DNA from: Acidobacteriota bacterium
GTDB taxonomy: Bacteria; Actinomycetota; Acidimicrobiia; Acidimicrobiales; UBA8190
Length of the DNA stretch: 13,259 nt
Assembly: GCA_028872975.1 (NCBI GenBank)
Contig: JAGWNV010000043.1
Location: 1 to 13,259, forward strand
Reading direction: 5' to 3'
Each line of letters opens with the position of its first letter. Within the stretch, counting starts at the first letter, position 1. This document shows positions 1 through 6,163 of the stretch, one piece after another. The position numbers and the translations under genes were made by a program. Below the pieces are notes generated by a model. That model saw only the letters and a list, made by a program, of their open reading frames with translations. It ran no database searches and was not told the origin of the DNA.

Positions 1-204
1 CTGGTGGAGGAACGAGACGAGCAGGGCCAGCGTCACGCCCTGGGCGGCGGCCCGGGCCGCGCCCGCCGACGGGCCCCCGGCGAGGACGTGCCACACGAGG
101 AAGACCGGCACCCAGGTGAGCGACACGACGACGTCGGGGACTGCGCCGAAGATCCACGGCGACCGGCGAGTGGCCGACTCTTCCGGCACCCCCGCTGTCG
201 CCAT
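1..204 (-). CDS. Membrane protein of unknown function, N-terminal part only (cut by window edge)
   Basis: An open frame runs from an ATG at 204 off the left edge, giving 68 residues with no stop inside the window. After a short polar N-terminus, a hydrophobic stretch (about residues 19-43, containing VVVSLTWVPVFLVWHVLAG) looks like one membrane segment. An Ala-rich turn follows, and a second hydrophobic stretch begins near residue 55 and is cut at the edge. The frame is clean and starts 12 bases after the stop of the preceding minus-strand gene, so it is probably the next gene of that operon. There is no clear Shine-Dalgarno before the ATG, so translation may be coupled to the upstream gene. 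I do not recognise the family. The inner-membrane location is inferred from hydrophobicity only. Confidence 0.6.
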   Translation of the reverse strand, partial: MATAGVPEESATRRSPWIFGAVPDVVVSLTWVPVFLVWHVLAGGPSAGAARAAAQGVTLALLVSFLHQ

Positions 205-216
205 CGGGGCGGAAGT

Positions 217-465
217 CTACGGAGGCGACGCCCGGCGCGTCCCGGAGCCTTGGGGCCGGAGCGACCCCGAGGTGCGGCGCACCTGGCGCAGATGGTCCCG
301 GTGCCAGCGCCGCACCAGCCGCCGGGAGAGGCCTTCGGGCGACAGGGCCCCGCAGGTGCACTTGGCGTGCAGGCTCCAGTTGCGCGTGTAGTGGCCCCAG
401 GCGTCGAAGGCGGTCACACCACCGTCTTTGAGCTCGTGCCCCGAAGGCGCCGCCTGCCCTCCCAT
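217..465 (-). CDS. Small basic protein with CxC and HxxH motifs, unknown function
   Basis: This is an 82-residue open frame. The ATG at 465 is chosen because GGGAGGGA lies 5 bases upstream, which is a good ribosome binding site. The frame stays open upstream, but only by overlapping the preceding gene. The protein has a Trp/aromatic-rich N-half, then Cys36-x-Cys38 followed by His55-x-x-His58 next to Trp54, and a strongly Arg-rich C-terminus. The Cys/Cys/His/His set could bind one zinc ion, but the spacing fits no family I can name. There is no signal peptide or membrane segment, so it is probably cytoplasmic, possibly nucleic-acid binding given its charge. It sits 20 bases after the EXORDIUM-like gene and 12 bases before the membrane-protein gene, which suggests one transcript. 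A spurious frame is still possible in such GC-rich DNA. Confidence 0.55.
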   Translation of the reverse strand: MGGQAAPSGHELKDGGVTAFDAWGHYTRNWSLHAKCTCGALSPEGLSRRLVRRWHRDHLRQVRRTSGSLRPQGSGTRRASPP

Positions 466-470
466 CCCGT

Positions 471-478
471 TCCCTCCC
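471..478 (-). promoter_or_regulatory. Ribosome binding site of the 82-residue CxC protein
   Basis: On the minus strand this reads GGGAGGGA, 5 bases before the ATG at 465. It lies in the 20-base gap after the stop of the EXORDIUM-like gene. It is the best sequence evidence that the small downstream frame is a real gene starting at this ATG. Confidence 0.5.
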
Positions 479-485
479 GGACCGG

Positions 486-1334
486 CTACTGCTGCTGGCA
501 GCCCCCGATGGCGTTCGACCACTCCTCTTGGATCTGCCAGGAGGTGCCGTTGCTCAAGAGGACCGGGGCCGAGTAGACGAAGTTGCACTTGTCGCCGATC
601 TCCTGGCCGTTCTTGTCGTACCAGGCCGAGATGCGGGGATCGGTCACCGACTCCATGAACTCGTGGGCGGTGGTGTCGGCGTACGCCCGGGTGCCGGCCG
701 AGAGGGTGTTGGCGTGCAGGTCCGTCGCCAGGAGCGGGTCGCAGCCCGAGGCCCAGTTGAGGACGTAGGCCACCTCCACGGGGGTGCCGTTGATCGTCCC
801 GGGGGAGTGCCAGCCGCAGAAGTTGGCACCGCTCGGCTTGTTGGAGACGAAGACGAAGAACACCGACCCCGCCGCCGGGTTCGGGTAGAACCTGGCGACC
901 TCGTTCACGATCGTCTGGACCTTCGGGCTCGAGTTCGGGGGCGCCGAGGGGTCGAGGACCGGCGTCCGGGCGTAGGCGGTGGAGATCGCCGTGCCCCGCA
1001 TGTACTGCCCGGCGATGCCCAGGTACGAGGAACCGGTGAAACCGTCGAGCTCGTGGGCGATGGCCCACTGGGCGTCGGACGGGAAGCCCGAGCCCCACCA
1101 GATGTCGTAGGTGGTCGAGGTGGCCAGGACCGGGCCGCCGTGGTCGACCAACGGCGCAGGCCCGCCCCCACCGCCGTGACGGGCACCGCCGCCGTGGCCA
1201 GCTCCCGCGGCCCTGCCCCCGCTGGGGCGAGCGGCGGGGGCGCCCTGGGCGGGCAGGACCCCAAGCAGGGTCGCCGTCACCGCCACGGCCCCCGTCAGCG
1301 CGGCCGCACGGGCCAGACGTCCTCTTGCACGCAT
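486..1334 (-). CDS. Secreted EXORDIUM/PHI-1-like protein
   Basis: This 282-residue protein has an Arg-rich n-region, a hydrophobic core (about residues 11-28) and a probable signal peptidase site near residue 31, so it is likely exported. A Gly/His-rich linker (about 45-58) precedes the folded domain. The domain matches the layout of the plant EXORDIUM / phosphate-induced protein 1 family: a GGPVL...YDIWWG opening (about 67-81), CGWHS (Cys173-Ser177), and the block HEFMESVTDP (224-233) followed by AWYD, GQEIGD and Cys250. Four cysteines (173, 198, 250, 279) could form two disulfides. His224-Glu225-x-x-Glu228 could bind metal, but enzymatic activity is not established for this family as far as I know. 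The ATG at 1334 gives the signal peptide; the frame is open further upstream only by overlapping the LLM gene. It sits 50 bases downstream of that gene and may share its transcript. The ligand or role is unknown. Confidence 0.8.
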   Translation of the reverse strand: MRARGRLARAAALTGAVAVTATLLGVLPAQGAPAARPSGGRAAGAGHGGGARHGGGGGPAPLVDHGGPVLATSTTYDIWWGSGFPSDAQWAIAHELDGFTGSSYLGIAGQYMRGTAISTAYARTPVLDPSAPPNSSPKVQTIVNEVARFYPNPAAGSVFFVFVSNKPSGANFCGWHSPGTINGTPVEVAYVLNWASGCDPLLATDLHANTLSAGTRAYADTTAHEFMESVTDPRISAWYDKNGQEIGDKCNFVYSAPVLLSNGTSWQIQEEWSNAIGGCQQQ

Positions 1335-1384
1335 GGAAGGCAGTGTCCCAGACCGCCCAACACGATGACAATGGGGAATGCGCA

Positions 1385-2259
1385 CTAGGCGAGCGCCCCG
1401 GCGGCCTCCTGGAGGGGGGTGAGGGCGTCGAAGGCCGCGGGAACCTGGCTTTCGTCGAACGCCAAGAGGACCGCCGCCAGCGTCGTGGCCCCGGCCTCGG
1501 CGTAGTCGGCGACCTGCCCCGGCGACGTGGCTTTCAAGTAGGGACAGACGGTGACCTCGATCTCCGGGCGCCGCCGGCCCTCGGCCTCGAGGGCCTCGTC
1601 GAGCCGTCCCATGAGGCGGGCGAGGGCCTCGGGGTCCTGGTCGAAGGGGACCCACCCGTTGGCCCGGCGGGCCACCCGCCTGAGGGCGGCGTCGCTCTCG
1701 CCACCCACGTGGACGGGCACCGGCCGTTGGAGGGGCTTGGGCTGCTGGCGGCAGGCGGGGAGGTCGAACAGCTCGCCGTGGAACTCCGAGGGATCGTCCT
1801 CCCACAGCGCCCTCACCACCGCAAGGTACTCGTCGGTCCGGCGACCGCGCGCCGGCCAGGGCACGCCCAGCGCCTCGAACTCCTCTCGCAGCCATCCGAC
1901 GCCCACCCCGAAGTCGACCCGGCCACCCGACAGCCAGTCGAGACTGGCGACCTCCTTGGCGGTGTAGACGGGATTGCGCTGGGGCAGCAGGCACATCGCC
2001 GTCCCGAGCCGCACCCGCGTGGTGTGGGCGGCCATGAACGCCAGTGTCACCAGAGGGTCGAGGAGCCCCGTCTCCCCGCCCACCGGGATCCTGCCGTCGG
2101 CGGCGTACGGGTACCGCGAGGCGTAGTCGTCAAAAAGGACGACATGCTCGCCGACCCAGATCCGGTCGACATGGCGCGCTTCTGCCTCCTGGCAGACGAC
2201 CTCGAGGTAGCGGGGTGTGGCGAGGGATTGGCCGTCGGGAGCCACAGGTCGAAGCGCAT
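1385..2259 (-). CDS. LLM-class (luciferase-like) F420-dependent oxidoreductase, apparent N-terminal frameshift
   Basis: This is a bacterial-luciferase-fold TIM barrel of the actinobacterial F420-dependent oxidoreductase group. Recognisable blocks are DRIWVGEHVVLFDDY, RVRLGTAMCLLPQRNP, SLDWLSGGRVDFGVGVGW, REEFEALGVPW and VGGESDAALRRVARRANGW. Such enzymes move hydride between reduced F420 (or flavin) and an organic substrate; the substrate cannot be told here. The expected start, MRFDLWLPTANP, is at 2259 but in another frame. The reading shifts at the CCC at 2226-2224, after which LATPRYLEV continues in the main frame. One extra C there would give a seamless NPLATPRY. As sequenced, the main frame is instead open back to an ATG at 2317, with about 30 atypical residues ahead of LATPRY. 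So this is either a sequencing error, a disrupted gene, or a gene using the 2317 start. It is transcribed divergently from the binding-protein gene. Confidence 0.82.
2224..2226 (-). other. Apparent one-base frameshift in the LLM gene
   Basis: On the minus strand, frame A from the ATG at 2259 encodes MRFDLWLPTANP and then becomes nonsense. Frame B encodes LATPRYLEV and the rest of the enzyme. The switch falls in a run of three C (minus strand). Adding one C fuses the two frames into a normal family N-terminus. A short homopolymer is a typical place for an assembly error, but a real mutation is equally visible as this. Confidence 0.65.
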
Positions 2260-2327
2260 CCGCCGAGGCTACGTGGGCCGGTCCAGCCGACGGGGACGAG
2301 GAACGTGCCATGGCCATGGAGCCGGGA

Positions 2328-2350
2328 GGTGTCTAGGCTGGTTCGACACC
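2328..2350. promoter_or_regulatory. Perfect dyad GGTGTC-N11-GACACC, candidate operator between divergent genes
   Basis: Two 6-base arms (2328-2333 and 2345-2350) are exact reverse complements separated by 11 bases. This spacing suits a dimeric helix-turn-helix regulator. The dyad lies between the LLM gene and the binding-protein operon, just before the ATG at 2355 and 38 bases before the GTG at 2388. It could control either or both directions. No regulator gene is in the window, and I see no convincing -35/-10 pair, so the operator role is inference. Confidence 0.35.
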
Positions 2351-2354
2351 ACTG

Positions 2355-4025
2355 ATGCAGGGGGGGCCAGTGGGGAGGATCGACAAGGTGGTTCGCCGCT
2401 ACCTGCCGCTGGCGGCAGTGCTGGCGGTCCAGGGGGTGATCATCGGGGTCTTCCCCTCGACCTACGGCTCGTCGGCGGCGTCGGGCACGGGCACCGGCAA
2501 CGGCGCCCCGGCGTCGGCCGCCACGGCCTCGGGCGACCGGTCCCACTGCTCGGGGGGACGGGAGTTCCCGGTCACCCTCGACTACTACGCGCCCCTCTGC
2601 GCCGCCGGCACGGTGGGCGGGTCCTACGACAACGGGGGGAGCACCTACCAGGGGGTGACGGCGAAGGCCATCACCGTGGTCGACTACTACGCCGACGCGG
2701 GCGCCCTCGTCGACGCCATCTTGCAGGCCCAGGGGCTCTTCGTGAGCTACGACCAGACCGTGGCGGTGGACAAGGCGTTCGAGAACTTCATCAACTCCCA
2801 CTACGTGCTCTGGGGCCGGAAGCTCAACATCGTGGTCTACAAGGGCAACTGCCAGACCGTCCCTCCCGACTATCCCTGTCTCCTGTCGGAGATGGACAGC
2901 ATCGTCCAGACCCAGCACCCCTACGCCGTGGACTGGGGGACCACCGTCTGCTCGGCCTGCTACGCCCGCCTGGCACAGGACAAGACGGTCGCCCTCGGGG
3001 GGGTGGGGTTCAGCGACGCCTTCGCCCAGGCCAACGCCCCGTACTTCTGGTCGCCGGGGGAGAGCTCCACGCACATCGAGAAGTCCTTCGCCAACTTCTG
3101 GTGCAGCCAGCTCACGAGCAAGGACGCCAATCGGGTGGTGAGCTTCGCCCTGGACAAGAACCCCGCCCAGAACTTCAACGGGCACAAGCGCGTCCTCGGG
3201 GTCATTTCGACCAACGATCCAGACAACGAGGACACGGTGACGAACGTCCTGATCCCCGCTCTCGAGCGAGGCTGCGGCGACGGGACGAGCGTGCAGCAGC
3301 ACCACTACTACTACTCCCAGGACATCAACACCGCCGCCCAGCAGATCAACGCCGGCATCTCGGCGCTCGACTCGGCCTCCAATCCGGCCACCGACGTCCT
3401 CTGCCTGTGCGACCCGGTCGCCCCCGACCTGCTCTACGCCGGCGAGGAAGAGCACAACTACTGGCCGGAGAACGTCCTCGCCGACGCCCAGGGCATGGGG
3501 GTGGACGCCGTGGCCCAGGCCTACGAGGGCCAGCCGGGACAATTCTCCATCGGCTGTCCTGCACCGACCATCGCCTGTGAATTCGACGACGCCTTCGGGA
3601 TCACCTCGGCCGCCGCCCTGGGACCGGCCGGCGAGGAGGCTGGACCCAAGATCTACGCGGCCGGCGGCGGGAAGGGTCCGGTCCCCATGCAGGCCTACGC
3701 CGCCACCGGGGCCTGGGAGGACTGGAACATGCTGGCCAGCCTCATCGAGAACGCCGGTCCCGATCTGACGCCGGCACGGATGGCGGCAGCGGCCCCGGCC
3801 ATGGGCACCATCGGCGGAGGGACGACGGGCCACGCCGAAGTCGGCTTCTCCAAGGGCAGCTACGACTGGACCATCGACGCCAGAGTCGTCTACTGGAGCA
3901 AGACCCGGCCCTCGCCCTACAACGGCAAGCCGGGCACCTACGTCGAGATCGAGAACACCCGGTTCGTCCCGGGCCAGTATCCCAAGCTGTCGGAGCCGCC
4001 GGTCCCCTCGGCACGAGGGGCATGA
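2355..4025 (+). CDS. ABC transporter substrate-binding protein, Liv/HAAT type
   Basis: This 556-residue exported protein (from the ATG at 2355; a GTG at 2388 with a better ribosome site is a serious alternative) would capture the substrate outside the membrane for the fused permease encoded next. A basic n-region (KVVRRY) and hydrophobic core (about residues 17-33) are followed by a low-complexity Ala/Ser/Gly linker (about 38-60). The mature part alternates structural segments typical of type I periplasmic binding proteins, for example KRVLGVIS and DVLCLCDPVAPDLLYAG. There is no lipobox: the first cysteine is at 65, too far from the hydrophobic core, so the protein may be anchored by an uncleaved helix or released. 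Twelve cysteines, including TVCSAC and VLCLC, suggest several disulfides. Family membership rests on overall pattern and context. Its end overlaps the permease start (ATGA), so the two are probably co-translated. Confidence 0.82.
   Translation: MQGGPVGRIDKVVRRYLPLAAVLAVQGVIIGVFPSTYGSSAASGTGTGNGAPASAATASGDRSHCSGGREFPVTLDYYAPLCAAGTVGGSYDNGGSTYQGVTAKAITVVDYYADAGALVDAILQAQGLFVSYDQTVAVDKAFENFINSHYVLWGRKLNIVVYKGNCQTVPPDYPCLLSEMDSIVQTQHPYAVDWGTTVCSACYARLAQDKTVALGGVGFSDAFAQANAPYFWSPGESSTHIEKSFANFWCSQLTSKDANRVVSFALDKNPAQNFNGHKRVLGVISTNDPDNEDTVTNVLIPALERGCGDGTSVQQHHYYYSQDINTAAQQINAGISALDSASNPATDVLCLCDPVAPDLLYAGEEEHNYWPENVLADAQGMGVDAVAQAYEGQPGQFSIGCPAPTIACEFDDAFGITSAAALGPAGEEAGPKIYAAGGGKGPVPMQAYAATGAWEDWNMLASLIENAGPDLTPARMAAAAPAMGTIGGGTTGHAEVGFSKGSYDWTIDARVVYWSKTRPSPYNGKPGTYVEIENTRFVPGQYPKLSEPPVPSARGA
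2372..2379 (+). promoter_or_regulatory. Possible ribosome binding site favouring a GTG start at 2388 for the binding protein
   Basis: GGGGAGGA sits 8 bases before an in-frame GTG at 2388. The ATG at 2355 has no purine-rich site before it. If this site is used, the protein starts directly with its VVRRY signal region, 11 residues shorter, and the dyad at 2328-2350 falls in the promoter or leader rather than against the start codon. Confidence 0.35.
4004..4020 (+). promoter_or_regulatory. Hairpin immediately before the fused-permease start
   Basis: CCCCTCG (4004-4010) and CGAGGGG (4014-4020) form a perfect 7-bp stem with loop GCA. It lies in the last codons of the binding-protein gene, one base before the ATG at 4022. 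The 3' arm contains the only purine-rich stretch near that start (GAGGGG). The hairpin could limit permease translation or protect the upstream message, giving more binding protein than permease. That role is inferred from position. Confidence 0.4.
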
Positions 4026-6163
4026 CGACAGTCCGCCTCCCTGCGTCGGCCGTCCCGGTCCTCGACGCCGTCCGGGGACCGAGCCCGGCGGCGCGACTGG
4101 GACGATGGCTGGCGGGGATCGCCATCGCCGTCGCCGCCATCGAACTGGTCTTCTCCACCTCCGCCCCCGACTTCATCTCGGGTCTGGCGCTCGGTTCGCT
4201 CTACGGGATCATCGGCGTCGGCATCGTCCTCATCTACCGCACGTCCCGCATCATCAACTTCGCGGCCGGCGCCGTAGGGGCCATCCCCGCCATCGTGGCG
4301 CTGCTCCTCGTCCACCAGAACCATGTGAACTACGCCCTCGCCTTCCCGGTGGCGCTGGTGGGGGGGCCGGTCCTCGGAGCGCTCACCGACGTCCTCGTCA
4401 TGCGCCGGTTCGACAAGGCGCCGCGGCTCATCGCCACCGTGATCACCATCGGCGTGGCCCAGAGCATCTCGGTCCTCGGTTTCTTCATCCCCATCTGGTG
4501 GGGCCAGAAGGCGACCAACGAAGGGGCCCTCGTGCCCACCCCCTGGCAGCACCTCGTCTGGCACAACGGCCACGGCCAGCCGCTCTTGAGCGGAAACGAG
4601 ATGGCGGCGTTCGTGGTCGTGATCGCCCTCACCGCCGGCCTGGGGGGCTTCCTCCGCTACAGCCGCCTGGGCATCGCCCTCCGGGCGTCGGCCGAGAACG
4701 CCGAGCGGGCATCGCTGCTCGGCATCCCGGTCCGGAGGGTCAGCGTGGCGGCGTGGGCCTGTGCCGGGCTGCTCTCGGCGGTGGCCATCTTCGTGCAGGC
4801 CCCGCTCATCGGCGCTCCGAGCGACGCCACCCTCGGCTTCGACACCCTCCTCTACGCCCTCACGGCGGCGGTGGTGGCGCGGATGGAGAGGTTCGGGCTC
4901 ACACTGGCGGCCGGCATGGGCATCGGCGTGCTCATCACCTCCACCATCATCAACTCCGGCGACAACAGCGTCTCGTCGTCGATCATGGTCATCATCATCC
5001 TGGTGGCCCTGCTGACGCAGCCCCGCCGGAGCATCCGGGCCCTCGAGGCGGGCGAGGGCACCTGGCAGACCGTGAAGCAGTACCGGCCCATCCCCTCCGA
5101 GCTCCGCAACGTTCCCGAGGTGACCGCCGCCCGGTGGGCGGTCCCGCTTCTCGGGGCCGGGCTCATGGTGGCCCTGCCGTCCCTCGCCGGTGTCGGCAAC
5201 ATCTCCTACCTGATCCAGCTCCCCCTCTCCGGCATCGTGGCGGTCTCGCTGGTGGTCCTCACCGGGTGGGCGGGACAGATCAGCCTGGGCCAGTTCGGCC
5301 TGGTGGGGGTGGCCGCCGGCGTCGCCGGCGGACTGGTGGCCAATCACAACATCGACTTCTTCGCCGCCCTCGCTGTCGGCATCGCCACCGGCGTGGTGGT
5401 GGCGATCGTGATCGGCCTGCCCGCCGTTCGCATCCAGGGCCTGTACCTGGCCGTCACGACCCTGGCCTTCGGCTACGCCGTGCCCAATTACGTCCTCAAC
5501 CAGCACTACTGGATCGGCCGCCACATCCTGCCGTCGGGCCTGGCCGCCCACCTGAACCGTCCCACCCTCTACGGCCGGATCGACCTCGGGGGCGACCGGG
5601 CCTTCTACTACGTCTGCGTCGTCTTCCTCGCCCTCGTGATGCTGGCCGCCATGTCCTTCCGGCGGAACCGGTCCGGCCGGGTCCTCATCGCCCAGCGGGA
5701 CAACCAGCGGGCGGCGACTGCCTATGCCATCAATCCGGCCCGAGCCCGGCTGGCGGCCTTCGCCGTGTCCGGGGGGATCGCCGGGCTGGCCGGGGTCCTC
5801 TTCGACTACGCCCAGCAGAACGTCGTACCGGGCACCTATGCCATCCAGGCCAGCATCGTCGTCTTCCTGGCCTGCGCCCTCGCCGGGGTCAGCTCGCTGT
5901 CATGGGCGGTGGTCGGCACGATGGTCCTCGAGACGTCGGTGGTCTTCGGGCCGCGCCTGTACAACCTCATCCACTCCACGACGATCACGTCGGTCCTGCC
6001 GTTGCTGCTCACCGGCCCGGTCCTCGTCATCAACTCCTACTTCTACCCAGGCGGGTCGGCCGACGCGGCGATGCGGCGACGGGACGACTGGCTGCGTCGG
6101 ATCGCACGTCGCCGGCGCATCCTCGTGCCGTCGTTGGTGGCCGACAGCCGCCCGGAGCCCTGA
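4022..6163 (+). CDS. Fused LivH-LivM branched-chain-type ABC permease
   Basis: This 713-residue inner-membrane protein carries both permease halves of a Liv/HAAT importer in one chain. The N-half (about residues 30-335) is LivH-like, with the diagnostic stretch GLALGSLYGIIGVGIVLIYR leading into INFAAGAVGA, and the AEN-RASLLGIPVRRV cytoplasmic loop. A charged linker (about 335-365, RRSIRALEAGEG onward) joins it to a LivM-like C-half with GWAGQISLGQFGLVGVAAG (G418-Q419-I420-S421-L422-G423-Q424), QGLYLAVTTLAFGYA and the loop RDNQRAATAYAINP that probably contacts the ATPase. LivH is normally about 300 residues and LivM about 350-450, so the fusion is near full length for both. It overlaps the binding-protein gene by ATGA and its TGA overlaps the ATPase start (TGATG), implying coupled translation. 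The substrate could be branched-chain amino acids, amides or short carboxylates. Confidence 0.92.
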   Translation: MTTVRLPASAVPVLDAVRGPSPAARLGRWLAGIAIAVAAIELVFSTSAPDFISGLALGSLYGIIGVGIVLIYRTSRIINFAAGAVGAIPAIVALLLVHQNHVNYALAFPVALVGGPVLGALTDVLVMRRFDKAPRLIATVITIGVAQSISVLGFFIPIWWGQKATNEGALVPTPWQHLVWHNGHGQPLLSGNEMAAFVVVIALTAGLGGFLRYSRLGIALRASAENAERASLLGIPVRRVSVAAWACAGLLSAVAIFVQAPLIGAPSDATLGFDTLLYALTAAVVARMERFGLTLAAGMGIGVLITSTIINSGDNSVSSSIMVIIILVALLTQPRRSIRALEAGEGTWQTVKQYRPIPSELRNVPEVTAARWAVPLLGAGLMVALPSLAGVGNISYLIQLPLSGIVAVSLVVLTGWAGQISLGQFGLVGVAAGVAGGLVANHNIDFFAALAVGIATGVVVAIVIGLPAVRIQGLYLAVTTLAFGYAVPNYVLNQHYWIGRHILPSGLAAHLNRPTLYGRIDLGGDRAFYYVCVVFLALVMLAAMSFRRNRSGRVLIAQRDNQRAATAYAINPARARLAAFAVSGGIAGLAGVLFDYAQQNVVPGTYAIQASIVVFLACALAGVSSLSWAVVGTMVLETSVVFGPRLYNLIHSTTITSVLPLLLTGPVLVINSYFYPGGSADAAMRRRDDWLRRIARRRRILVPSLVADSRPEP

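Noticed and set aside
1335..1384. Possible promoter between the LLM and EXORDIUM-like genes (TTGTCA on the minus strand)
   Set aside because: No acceptable -10 element at the right distance; a shared transcript with LLM is as likely.
1325..3580. 751-codon plus-strand frame across the LLM gene and the binding-protein gene
   Set aside because: It is antisense to well-supported LLM motifs and then out of frame with the binding protein; no recognisable domain.
3938..5551. Long minus-strand open frame (over 500 codons) opposite the fused permease, rich in Asp, His, Gly and Arg
   Set aside because: Composition is a mirror of the GC-rich codons of the permease on the plus strand; no domain or hydrophobic pattern is visible, and the plus frame matches LivH-LivM throughout.
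4105..6162. In-frame upstream extension of the tandem ATPase to an ATG at 4105
   Set aside because: The extension is Arg/Pro/His-rich and overlaps the whole permease gene in another frame; the ATG at 6163 has GGAG and a stop/start overlap.
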